Shown here: piece after piece, positions 40,618-48,559 of the stretch
Position numbering within the stretch: position 1 is the stretch's first letter
Layout of the letters: the number at the start of each line of letters is the position of its first letter
Assembly (NCBI RefSeq): GCF_017573465.1
Contig: NZ_JAGEPF010000009.1
Span: 248,001-312,000, forward strand
Origin: Actinomadura violacea
GTDB taxonomy: Bacteria; Actinomycetota; Actinomycetes; Streptosporangiales; Streptosporangiaceae
Length of the DNA stretch: 64,000 nucleotides
Direction of reading: 5' to 3'
The notes under the pieces: generated by a model
What the model was told of the DNA's origin: nothing
What the model saw: only the letters and a program-made list of their open reading frames with translations
Database searches by the model: none
Program-made: the position numbers and the translations under genes

Positions 40618-42402
40618 ATGGCACAACCATCGGTATCCCCGACGACCCCCGCACCGGCCCCCGCCGGCGACCAGGTACCGGTGCGGACCCTGCTCGCCGA
40701 GCCGCTGCTGCGCGGCACCCTCACCGCCGGGGCGTCCGGCCTCGACCGCGGCGTCGGCTGGTGCCTGCCGCTGTCGGAGGTCCGCGCCGACCCGGGCACC
40801 GGGCCCGATCTCGCCGGCGTCGCCGTCCACCTGCCGGTGGCCGCGCTCGCCGCGCCGGACGAGGCGGCCGCGGTGGTCGCCGGCCTCGCCCGCCGGGAGG
40901 CCGCCGCACTGCTCGCCTGGCGCCCGCGCGGCACCGGCACCGGAACCGGCACTGGAACCGGCACCGGCACCGACCTTTCCGCCGCGGCCCGTGCCGCCGA
41001 CGCGGCGGGCGTCCCGCTGCTGGAGCTGCCCGCCGAGGCCGACTACCGGACGGTGAGCCGGCTCGTCGGGCAGAAGGCGCTCGCGCAGGCCGCGCACATC
41101 CTGGAGTACGGGACGCGGGTGCACCGCACGCTCGCCGAGGTCCTCGCGCACGGGCCGGGCATCCCGGCGATGGCGCACGCGATCGTCGGGCTGTCGCGCT
41201 GCTCGGTGCTGATCTGCGACGCCGACGGCGAGCGCCTCGCGTGGGCGGAGACACCGGACGGCCCCGCCCCGGACCCGGGCGCCGTGCAGGCCGCGCTCCC
41301 CGCACCGGCTCCGCGCGGGCCGGACGCCGTCCTGGACGGGCACGCGCACGCCGCCGAGACCGAGCTGGCCGTCGAGCCCGGCGTGACGCTGAACGCGCTG
41401 ATCACGCCCGTGGTCGTCGGCGGCGAGCCGTTCGGGCGGCTGGTGATGGTGGAGCGGACGTGCCCGCCGGACCCGCACGACCTCGCGCAGCACCGCGTCG
41501 TCGCCGAGCACGGCGCGACGCTGATCGGGTCGGAGATGCTGCGGCAGCGGTCGGTGCGGGCCGCGGAGGAGCGGGCGCGCGGCGACTTCGTCGAGGCCCT
41601 GGTGCACGGCCGGTTCGCCGACCCCCACGAGCTGGGCGCGCGCGCCCGGCACCACGACTTCGACGTCGACGGCCACTACGCGGTGCACGTGGTGTCGGCG
41701 GCGGCGCTGCTGCCGGTCGGCCGCGACTACCTGCGCCGGACCGTCACCGCGACGCGCACCGCGCAGACGCTGGAGCCCGCCGGCTGCACGCTGACCGCCG
41801 CGATCGGCTCCACGATCGTGGTGATCCGGCAGGTGGCGGCCGGGCCGGACCCGCTCAAGCAGCGCGCCGAGGCGGCCCGGTTCGCCGAGCGGCTGCACCG
41901 GGCGCTGCGCCCGCGGCTCGGCGACGACCTGCGGGTCACGCACGGCCGCCCCGGCCCGGGCGCGGCGGGCGTCGCGGCCGGGTACCACGAGGCGCGGCTC
42001 GCGATGGGTCTGGCCTGGCACACCTCGGCGGCGCCCGTGTGCGGCTACGACGACCTGCGGGTGTTCGCCGCGCTGAAGGACGTCGCGGGCAGCGCGGAGG
42101 CCAAGTCGTTCGCGCACGAGACGCTCGCCCCGCTGCGCCGCGCGAACGGCGGCGACCTGGAGCAGATCGTCCTGGCGTACATCAGGACGTCCGGGAACCT
42201 GAACGCGGCGGCGCGCGAGCTCGGCATGCACCGCAACACGATGCTCTACAAGCTGGACCGGGCGTCGCGGGCGCTGCGGATGGACATCCGGTCGGCGGAC
42301 GCGCAGTTCATGTTCTGGCTGGCGCTGCACATCGACACGCTGGCGACGGTCACCGGCACCCTCGCCGACGAGATGGCCCCGCCCGCCGCCGCCCCCCGCT
42401 GA
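40618..42402 (+). CDS. PucR-family transcriptional regulator
   Basis: An ATG start gives a 594-residue protein. The N-terminal PucR region (VRTLLAEPLLRGTLTAGASGLDRGVGWCLPLSE) contains a Gly-Thr repeat insert (about residues 104-117). A GAF-like middle part follows, and the C-terminal helix-turn-helix typical of PucR/CdaR proteins ends it (LEQIVLAYIRTSGNLNAAARELGMHRNTMLYKLDRASR). PucR proteins sense a metabolite and activate purine or other nitrogen-compound catabolism. Its position at the centre of the island makes it the likely pathway regulator. Confidence 0.87.
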   Translation: MAQPSVSPTTPAPAPAGDQVPVRTLLAEPLLRGTLTAGASGLDRGVGWCLPLSEVRADPGTGPDLAGVAVHLPVAALAAPDEAAAVVAGLARREAAALLAWRPRGTGTGTGTGTGTGTDLSAAARAADAAGVPLLELPAEADYRTVSRLVGQKALAQAAHILEYGTRVHRTLAEVLAHGPGIPAMAHAIVGLSRCSVLICDADGERLAWAETPDGPAPDPGAVQAALPAPAPRGPDAVLDGHAHAAETELAVEPGVTLNALITPVVVGGEPFGRLVMVERTCPPDPHDLAQHRVVAEHGATLIGSEMLRQRSVRAAEERARGDFVEALVHGRFADPHELGARARHHDFDVDGHYAVHVVSAAALLPVGRDYLRRTVTATRTAQTLEPAGCTLTAAIGSTIVVIRQVAAGPDPLKQRAEAARFAERLHRALRPRLGDDLRVTHGRPGPGAAGVAAGYHEARLAMGLAWHTSAAPVCGYDDLRVFAALKDVAGSAEAKSFAHETLAPLRRANGGDLEQIVLAYIRTSGNLNAAARELGMHRNTMLYKLDRASRALRMDIRSADAQFMFWLALHIDTLATVTGTLADEMAPPAAAPR

Positions 42403-42415
42403 CCGAACCACGTTC

Positions 42416-42469
42416 ACTTGCGGCGTGTCGTCCTTAAGAGCGCGGTCTTGAGGACGACACGCCGCAAGT
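42416..42469. terminator. 24-bp hairpin between PucR and MFS genes
   Basis: Arms 42416-42439 and 42446-42469 pair over 24 bp with one G-U/C mismatch and a 6-nt loop. It serves two convergent genes and touches the MFS stop codon. Confidence 0.8.
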
Positions 42470-43842
42470 CAACGGAGGGGGTCGGGGCCGGCGAAGGAGG
42501 CCAGGAGGCCGAGCGCGGCCGTGGCGGCGCAGACGGTGAAGACCAGGCCGAACGCGGGGGCGTGGTCGAGGACGGCGCCGACCCACGCGGCGCCGACCGC
42601 GGAGCCGCCGAAGCGCAGCAGGTTGAACAGGCCGAGGCCGGCGCCGATCCGTCCGGCGTCCGAGCGGGTGGCGCCGGTCGCGGCGGGGGTCTGGACGAAC
42701 GCGACGCCGGCCCCGGTGAGCGCCAGCGCGGCGAGCAGCAGCGCGATCGTCCCGGACCAGGCGAGGACGGCGGCGACGAGCGCCTGACCGGCGATGAGGA
42801 CGGCGAGGCCGCCGCGCAGGACCGTCCGGGCGCCGAGCCGTTCCATCAGCAGGCCGGTGACGGGCCCGAGCAGCGACATAGCGAGCGGCAGGCTCAGCAG
42901 ATAGGCGCCCGCGACGAGGGTGGCGGTGTGCCGCTGCGTGGTCAGGTACACGGGCACGGCCAGGAGCGTCGCGCCGAGGCAGAACATCTGCGCGAGGACG
43001 CTGAGGCACGACCGCAGGTAGCGGGTCTCGATGAGCAGGCGCGGCGGCAGGAACGCGTCGGGCCGTCCCCGCGAGGACGCGACGTAGCCGACGGCGGCGA
43101 GCAGCCCGGCTAGGGCGCCGCACCATACGACGGGCGAGGCGGCGCCGAGGCTGGCGGCGGCGGACGTGGCGCCGAGGCCGAACGCGGCGGCGAGGGTGAG
43201 CAGCGCGGCGCCGCGCCAGTCGAGCGGAACGGCCCGCGCCCGCCCCGGCGGGACGAACCGGACCGCGAGGACGGCGGCGGCCAGGCACACCGGCACGACC
43301 GGCCAGAACACCGCGTGCCAGCCGAACCAGGTGGCGAGGCCGCCGCCGAGCGCGGGCCCGGCGGCCTGCCCGACGCCGTTGGCGGCGGCCCACAGGCCGA
43401 GGGCGCGGCCGCGCCGGTCGCCGTCGAACCGGACGGCGATCAGCGCCATGACGGCGGGCAGCATCGCGGCGGTCGCGACGCCCTGCACGGCCCGCGCCGC
43501 GACCAGCAGCGGCAGCGTCCCGGCGAGCCCGGCGCCCGCCGAGGCGAGCGCCAGCATGAGCATCGCCGCGACGAACACCCGGCGCGGGCCGATCCGGTCG
43601 CCGAGCCATCCGGAGACGGGCAGCAGCACCGCGAAGGTGAGGGTGAACGCGACGACGACCAGGGTCCCGGCGGAGATCGGGGCGTGCAGGTCCCGCAGGA
43701 TCAGCGTCAGCGGGACGTTGACGATGGTGTTCGCGACGGTCCCGGTGAACGTGCCGAGCAGCAGCGGGACGAGCGCCGCCCACGGCCCGCGCCCCGCCTC
43801 GTCGCGGCTCCGGGCGCCGTGTCCCCGGTCGACCGCGGTCAT
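42469..43842 (-). CDS. MFS (DHA2-type) transporter, last gene of the oxygenase operon
   Basis: The start MTAVDRGHGARSRDEAG overlaps the Rieske stop (ATGA) and gives 457 residues with 12-14 hydrophobic spans. MFS motif A is GWLGDRIGPRRVFVAAM, motif B-like AARAVQGVATAAMLPAVMALI, and motif C-like GVGQAAGPALGGGLATWFGWHAVFW, as in drug:H+ antiporters. In this operon it may export a toxic intermediate or end product; antibiotic efflux cannot be excluded. Confidence 0.85.
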   Translation of the reverse strand: MTAVDRGHGARSRDEAGRGPWAALVPLLLGTFTGTVANTIVNVPLTLILRDLHAPISAGTLVVVAFTLTFAVLLPVSGWLGDRIGPRRVFVAAMLMLALASAGAGLAGTLPLLVAARAVQGVATAAMLPAVMALIAVRFDGDRRGRALGLWAAANGVGQAAGPALGGGLATWFGWHAVFWPVVPVCLAAAVLAVRFVPPGRARAVPLDWRGAALLTLAAAFGLGATSAAASLGAASPVVWCGALAGLLAAVGYVASSRGRPDAFLPPRLLIETRYLRSCLSVLAQMFCLGATLLAVPVYLTTQRHTATLVAGAYLLSLPLAMSLLGPVTGLLMERLGARTVLRGGLAVLIAGQALVAAVLAWSGTIALLLAALALTGAGVAFVQTPAATGATRSDAGRIGAGLGLFNLLRFGGSAVGAAWVGAVLDHAPAFGLVFTVCAATAALGLLASFAGPDPLR

Positions 43843-44198
43843 CCGCGGGCGAGATTGCGGCGGCGCGGGCCGCCGTTCGCGGCGTCCTCGGGTGGGACGT
43901 GCACGAGGATCTGCCCGTCCTCCTCCTTCACCGGGTACACGCGGATCGCCTTGGTCGCGGGGGGCGTGATCGGCTCGCCGGTGGCGAAGTCGAAGACGCT
44001 GCCGTGGCAGGAGCACAGCAGGCCGTCCTCGGTGGCGCTGCCGGACGACAGCAGGCAGTCCAGGTGGGTGCAGTAGTTGGACATGGCGTGCACCTCGCCG
44101 TCCCAGCGGGCGACGGCCACCTCGGCCTCGCCCACGAAGAAGCGGCGGACGACGCCCTCGGGCACCTGGCCCGACCGGGCCACGGGCTGGTATTCCAT
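43839..44198 (-). CDS. Rieske [2Fe-2S] ferredoxin, copy 1
   Basis: The 119-residue protein (ATG start) has the Rieske ligands C-x-H in NYCTHLDC and C-x2-H in LLCSCHGSVFDFATG, flanked by typical AVARWDGEVHAMSN and PATKAIRVYPVKEEDGQILVHV strands. It is a small soluble electron carrier. It lies between the FAD reductase and MFS genes and should carry electrons from the reductase to the HDO oxygenase encoded in the same operon. Confidence 0.92.
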   Translation of the reverse strand: MEYQPVARSGQVPEGVVRRFFVGEAEVAVARWDGEVHAMSNYCTHLDCLLSSGSATEDGLLCSCHGSVFDFATGEPITPPATKAIRVYPVKEEDGQILVHVPPEDAANGGPRRRNLARG

Positions 44199-44230
44199 CG
44201 GTCGCTCCTCAGGGTGCGTGGGGCTGGGGG

Positions 44231-45499
44231 TCAGAGGGTGTCGAAGATCTCGGTGAGGTCGGCGTCCTCGTCGCGCAGGACGTCCGGGTCGGGCGCGGCG
44301 CCGGCGCCGATGAGCTGCCGCGCCACGGCGAGGTCGCCGCCGCGGTCGATGGCGAACGCGCCGCGCAGCACGCCGCCAGCGAGGTGGAAGGCGATGAAGT
44401 CGAAGTCCTCGACGCGGCCGCGGACGACGACCCGGTCGGCGCCGTCGCAGTGCCCGGCGTGCTGGAGGTTGCGGCCGAACTGGTCGGACCAGAACCAGTG
44501 CGGCGCGGTGTGCGCGGACTTCCCGCCGAGGATGTTCTTCGCGGCGGCCATTCCCTGCGCGTTGGCGTTGTCGAAGTGCTCGGCGCGGACGCGGCGTCCG
44601 AGGTCGGGCCGCCACTGCAGGGCGACGTCGCCGGCCGCGTAGACGCCGTCGACGGACGTGCGGCAGTACTCGTCGACCGGGATCCCGCCCGCGGTGTCGA
44701 TGCCCGCGCCGGTGACGGCCTCGACGTTGGGCACCATGCCGGCGCCGACGACGACCACGTCCGCTTCCAGGGACGCGCCGCCGCTGGTCGTGACGACCGC
44801 GCCCGACGCGGTCTCGGCGTAGCCCTCGACCTTCTCACCGGTGCGCAGGTCGACGCCGCCGGTACGCAGCAGCGCGGCCATGACGTCGCCCATCAGGTCG
44901 CCGAGGACGTGCCCGAGCGGCCGTCCCGCCTGCTCGACCAGGGTGACCTGCGCGCCGAGGTCGATGGCGGTGGACGCGACCTCGCAGCCGATGAACCCGG
45001 CGCCGATCACCACGACCCGCGCGCCGGGCCGCAGCTCGGCGCGCAGCCGGTCCGCGTCGTCGATGGTGCGCAGGTAGCGGACGCGGTCGCCCTCGATGCC
45101 GGGCAGCCGGCGCGGCCGCCCGCCGGTCGCGATCAGCAGCGCGTCGGCCCGCAGGGACGAGCCGTCCGCCAGCTCCAGGCTCCGCTCGGCGGGCCGGATC
45201 GCGGTCGCCGCCGCGCCGAGCCGCAGCTCCACACCGTTGCTCTCGCACCAGTCGGGGGTGAGCAGGTACAGCTCGTCGCGGCCGTCCTCGCCCGCCAGGT
45301 ACTCCTTCGACAGCGGCGGCCGCTGGTACGGGACGTGCGGTTCGGCGCCGGCCAGGGTCACGCGGCCCTCGAAGCCGCGGCGGCGCAGCGTGCGGGCGGC
45401 GACGGCGGCGGTCTGCCCCGCCCCGGCCACCACGACCGACTCGAGTTCCCTCAGGGGGGACGACCCCCCTGTACCCCCCGAAGAAGTGCGTGTCGTCAT
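44231..45499 (-). CDS. FAD-dependent ferredoxin reductase (NAD(P)H)
   Basis: The 422-residue protein has two dinucleotide folds: ESVVVAGAGQTAAVAARTLR for FAD and ARVVVIGAGFIGCEVASTAIDLG for NAD(P)H. It also has PYQRPPLSKEYLAG, ALLIATGGRPR and GVYAAGDVALQW. This is the ferredoxin/rubredoxin reductase group used by multicomponent oxygenases. Its ATG directly follows the stop codon of the upstream Rieske gene (TAGATG), so translation is probably coupled. Confidence 0.92.
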   Translation of the reverse strand: MTTRTSSGGTGGSSPLRELESVVVAGAGQTAAVAARTLRRRGFEGRVTLAGAEPHVPYQRPPLSKEYLAGEDGRDELYLLTPDWCESNGVELRLGAAATAIRPAERSLELADGSSLRADALLIATGGRPRRLPGIEGDRVRYLRTIDDADRLRAELRPGARVVVIGAGFIGCEVASTAIDLGAQVTLVEQAGRPLGHVLGDLMGDVMAALLRTGGVDLRTGEKVEGYAETASGAVVTTSGGASLEADVVVVGAGMVPNVEAVTGAGIDTAGGIPVDEYCRTSVDGVYAAGDVALQWRPDLGRRVRAEHFDNANAQGMAAAKNILGGKSAHTAPHWFWSDQFGRNLQHAGHCDGADRVVVRGRVEDFDFIAFHLAGGVLRGAFAIDRGGDLAVARQLIGAGAAPDPDVLRDEDADLTEIFDTL

Positions 45500-45832
45500 C
45501 TAGTGCTCCTCTTCCAGGACGCGGGGGCGCGGGTCCACGTAGACGGCGTCGCCGGCGATCCGCACGGCGTGGCTCGGCTGGCACTCGTCCCGGTCCTCGA
45601 CGCGCCCGGTCGCCGGATCGATCAGCCACTGGTGGCCGGGGCAGATCACCCGCCCGTTCAGCACCGTCCCCTTCGACAGGGACCGCTGCTTGTGGACGCA
45701 CACGTCGTCCAGCGCGTAGACGTCGTCGCCGACCAGGAACAGCGCGACCGGCCGCCCGGCCACGCTCACGCCGAGCCGCTTGCGCTTGCGCAGCTGCGCC
45801 AGCGACGCCGCCTCCACCCACTCCTCGTCCAC
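45500..45832 (-). CDS. Rieske [2Fe-2S] ferredoxin, copy 2
   Basis: A GTG behind GAGGAGGAG starts a 110-residue protein. Ligand motifs are DVCVHKQRSLSKG (C-x-H) and VICPGHQWLIDPATG (C-x2-H). It differs from the other Rieske protein of the operon, so the two may serve different steps or different electron acceptors. It sits between the HDO gene and the reductase gene. Confidence 0.92.
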   Translation of the reverse strand: MDEEWVEAASLAQLRKRKRLGVSVAGRPVALFLVGDDVYALDDVCVHKQRSLSKGTVLNGRVICPGHQWLIDPATGRVEDRDECQPSHAVRIAGDAVYVDPRPRVLEEEH

Positions 45833-45897
45833 GTGCTCCTCCTCGCGTGTGGTGCGGCGGCGGGGCCGCGGGGCCCCGCCGCCGGGTCGGGATCGGA

Positions 45898-46611
45898 TCA
45901 GGCGCCGACGAGGTCGGGCTTGACGTAGGTGTCGTAGAGGCCCTGCGTGTAGGAGAAGCGCATGTCCGCGCCCCACCGGCACAGCTTCAGGCAGCGCTGC
46001 TGCAGGGCGGGCGTGTCGGCGTGGTCCAGGACGATCTGGTAGCCGCGCTCGCCGTGCACCACGTCGGAGGTGATGTGCAGGTCGAAGAACTCGATCTCGT
46101 CCTCGGTGAACCCGTACACCTCGCGCAGCGGCACGATCTGCTTCTTGTAGATGCTCGGCACCTGCGACTCCAGGCCGACCACGAGGGCGGCGGTGGCGAC
46201 CACGAAGTGCTCGCGCATCGCGACCGCGTAGCACCACGCCTGCAGGCCGCGGGTGATGGCGTTCATGTTGTCGGGGTTCTCGACCCGCTCCTTGGTGGTG
46301 CCGCACGCCTCGGCGAACCGGATGAGCAGGTCGGTGTGGCGGATGTCGGCGAGCTCCTCCTCGTACATGTTCTGCAGGGTGAAGTCCTTGGCACCGGTGA
46401 ACTCGTCGGGCGTGTTGCCGTAGACGTAGCCGAGGTAGTCGGCGAACGGCCCGACGTAGTGGTAGTGGTTCTCCGCCCAGCGGGCGAAGTGCTCCCGCTT
46501 CAGCTCACCGTTGGCCCACGCCTGGCTGAACGAGGCGTTCTTCGCCTCGCGCCCCTTGATCGCGTTCTCCAGCGCGGCGCGGAACTCCTCCTTGGACAGC
46601 AGCTCTGCCAT
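45898..46611 (-). CDS. haem-oxygenase-like diiron oxidase (HDO; TenA/PqqC fold)
   Basis: The 237-residue protein has a full HDO iron-ligand set: E47 (RWAENHYHY), E85 and H92 (YEEELADIRHTD), then H179, D183 and H186 (FFDLHITSDVVHGERG). The spacings E-x6-H and H-x3-D-x2-H are those of CADD-like HDOs. HDOs use a diiron centre and oxygen for C-C or C-N cleavage, desaturation or N-oxygenation of amine and acid substrates. No thiamine or PQQ genes are near, so TenA or PqqC roles are unlikely. The operon supplies two Rieske ferredoxins and a reductase. Confidence 0.85.
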   Translation of the reverse strand: MAELLSKEEFRAALENAIKGREAKNASFSQAWANGELKREHFARWAENHYHYVGPFADYLGYVYGNTPDEFTGAKDFTLQNMYEEELADIRHTDLLIRFAEACGTTKERVENPDNMNAITRGLQAWCYAVAMREHFVVATAALVVGLESQVPSIYKKQIVPLREVYGFTEDEIEFFDLHITSDVVHGERGYQIVLDHADTPALQQRCLKLCRWGADMRFSYTQGLYDTYVKPDLVGA

Positions 46612-46658
46612 TTCCTTGCTCCTTCCGGTGGTGCGGGGAATCCTTTTTCAGGGGGGTT

Positions 46659-48098
46659 TCAGGGGGTGATGTAGACGCTCTTCTCGCGCAGGTAGAAGAG
46701 CATCATCGAGGGGCCGGCCTGCTCCTTGAACGTCTGCGTGCTGGAGTCCTTGAGGCCGCCGAAGGGGACGGTCATCGCCATTCCGGACGTTGGCTGGTTC
46801 ACCTTCACCAGCCCGCTGTCAGAACGGCGCGCGAACTCCAGCGCCCGGTCCAGGTCGCGGGTGACGATCCCGGCGGACAGCCCGTAGTCGGTGCCGTTCG
46901 CCAGGTCGACCGCCTCGTCCAGGCCGGACGCCCGCTGGAACCCCAGCACCGGCCCGAAGATCTCCTCGCGGGTGATCCGCATGTCCGGGGCGAGGCCGGC
47001 GAAGACGGCGGGGGCGACGAAGTAGCCGTCGCCGGGCAGGCGCCGCCCGCCGGTGACGAGCTCGGCGCCCTCCTCCTCCCCGATCCGGACGTAGTCGAGG
47101 AACTTCTCCAGCTGGAAGTCGGCGGCGAGCGGGCCCATCTGGACGCCGTCGTCCAGGCCGTTCCCGACGACCCGGGCCTCGGCGGCGCGCGCGACCCGGT
47201 CGAGCAGCTCGTCGTGGACGGCGTCGTGCGCGATGACCCGGCTGGTGCCGGTGCACGCCTGGCCGGACAGCCCGAACGCGCCCTTCAGGATGATCTGCGC
47301 GGCGCGGTCCAGGTCCGCGTCGTCCATGACGACGACCGGGTTCTTGCCGCCCATCTCCAGTTGCGCGCGCCGCGCCGGCCCGACCGCCGCGTGGACGGCC
47401 CGTCCCGCGCGGGTCGAGCCGGTGAACGTCACCGCGCCGACCCGTTCGTCGGCCGCGACCGCCGCACCGGCCTCGGCGCCGCCGTGCACCAGCGCGATCG
47501 CCTTCGGCGGCAGCCCGCCCGCGAGCAGCGCCTCGACGAGCCGCTGCGCCAGCAGCGGCGTCACCGGCGACGGCTTGAAGACCACCGCGTTGCCCGCCGC
47601 GAGCGCCGGGCCGATCTTGCGGGACGGGATGTTCAGCGGGAAGTTCCACGGCGTGATCGCGCCGACCACCCCGACGGGCTCGCGCCGCGTGTAGACGAGG
47701 CCGCCGTCGGTGGACGGGTAGCTGTCGCCGGTGATCCGGTGGGCCTCGGCGGCGTAGAAACGCAGGTTGCGGGGCGTGCGGGAGACCTCCATGGCCGCCT
47801 CGGCGCGGGTCTTGCCCTCCTCGCGCACCAGCTCGCCGACCAGGTCGGCCGCCCGGTCCTCCAGCCACCGGGCGGCCGCCTCCAGCACGTCGGCGCGCTT
47901 CTCGGCGGCCACCGCGCCCCATTCCGCAGCGCCTTCGACGGCATAGGCGACGGCCTTTTCGACGTCCGCTGCCGACGATTCGGGGAACTCCCCGACGACG
48001 TCGCCGAGATCGGCCGGATTATGGCGCCGGAACGTCACTCCCGACGAGGCGGGAACCCATTCCCCGCCGATGAGGCTCAGCCCTTCGTGCACGGTCAC
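46659..48098 (-). CDS. aldehyde dehydrogenase (NAD(P)+), KGSADH-like
   Basis: A GTG overlapping the RidA stop starts a 479-residue protein. Family motifs are ITPWNFPLNIPSRKIGPALAAGNAVVFKPS, VTFTGSTRAGRAVH, catalytic Glu in QLEMGGKNPVVV, catalytic Cys in LSGQACTGTSRVI, and EEIFGPVLGFQ. It is closest in pattern to semialdehyde dehydrogenases of the alpha-ketoglutarate-semialdehyde type, which is tentative. It would oxidise an aldehyde released upstream in the pathway to an acid. Confidence 0.92.
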   Translation of the reverse strand: MTVHEGLSLIGGEWVPASSGVTFRRHNPADLGDVVGEFPESSAADVEKAVAYAVEGAAEWGAVAAEKRADVLEAAARWLEDRAADLVGELVREEGKTRAEAAMEVSRTPRNLRFYAAEAHRITGDSYPSTDGGLVYTRREPVGVVGAITPWNFPLNIPSRKIGPALAAGNAVVFKPSPVTPLLAQRLVEALLAGGLPPKAIALVHGGAEAGAAVAADERVGAVTFTGSTRAGRAVHAAVGPARRAQLEMGGKNPVVVMDDADLDRAAQIILKGAFGLSGQACTGTSRVIAHDAVHDELLDRVARAAEARVVGNGLDDGVQMGPLAADFQLEKFLDYVRIGEEEGAELVTGGRRLPGDGYFVAPAVFAGLAPDMRITREEIFGPVLGFQRASGLDEAVDLANGTDYGLSAGIVTRDLDRALEFARRSDSGLVKVNQPTSGMAMTVPFGGLKDSSTQTFKEQAGPSMMLFYLREKSVYITP

Positions 48099-48559
48099 TC
48101 GTCCTCCACGTTCGGTGCGGCGATCGCGGTCAGCTCGACTTCCACCGGGGCGCCGCCGGGCAGCGCGCGGACGCCGATCGCGCTGCGTGCGGGCCGTCCG
48201 AGCCCGAGGGCGTCCAGGACCTCCGAGGCCCCGTCGGCGACGGCGGACAGGTCGGTGAACCCGTCGGCGCAGGCCACGTACACGGTCATCCGGAGCCAGC
48301 GCCGGACCCGCCCGGCGTCCCCGGCGGTCACCGCGGCGACGGCGTTGCGGGCGGCGAGCGCGGCGGCGCCGCGGGCCTGCGCCACGTCCAGGTCCCGCCC
48401 GACGAGGCCGGTCACGACGAGGCGGCCGTCCTCGCGGGGCGTCATGCCGGCGCTGGTGAGCAGCACGTCTCCCGCGCGCAGCGGCTCGGCGACGGCGGTC
48501 ACGTAGGCGCCCTGCGGACGCGGCGCCGGGTTCGGCGTGGACACCGGGGTTTCAGACAC
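48095..48559 (-). CDS. RidA (YjgF/YER057c) family enamine/imine deaminase-like protein
   Basis: The 154-residue protein has RidA segments: AYVTAVAEPLRAGDVLLTSAG, ARNAVAAVTAGDAGRVRRWLRMTVYVACADGFTDL (given in part) and GRPARSAIGVRALPGGAPVEVELTAIA. The typical C-terminal R-x-x-x-x-x-x-L-P-x-x-A/V-x-V-E-x-E pattern is present. RidA proteins hydrolyse reactive enamines/imines to ketones plus ammonia, which fits a pathway where the HDO yields an imine. It overlaps both neighbours by 4-8 bp. Confidence 0.9.
   Translation of the reverse strand: MSETPVSTPNPAPRPQGAYVTAVAEPLRAGDVLLTSAGMTPREDGRLVVTGLVGRDLDVAQARGAAALAARNAVAAVTAGDAGRVRRWLRMTVYVACADGFTDLSAVADGASEVLDALGLGRPARSAIGVRALPGGAPVEVELTAIAAPNVEDE

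Noticed and set aside
40925..40975. CRISPR-like short repeat
   Set aside because: It is a coding microsatellite (Gly-Thr codons) with no spacers; no CRISPR array was seen anywhere.
43839..45832. Rieske non-haem ring-hydroxylating oxygenase system
   Set aside because: Only ferredoxins and a reductase are present; there is no alpha subunit with a mononuclear iron site.
45898..46611. Thiaminase II (TenA) or PqqC
   Set aside because: The full HDO iron-ligand set is present and there are no thiamine or PQQ genes nearby.
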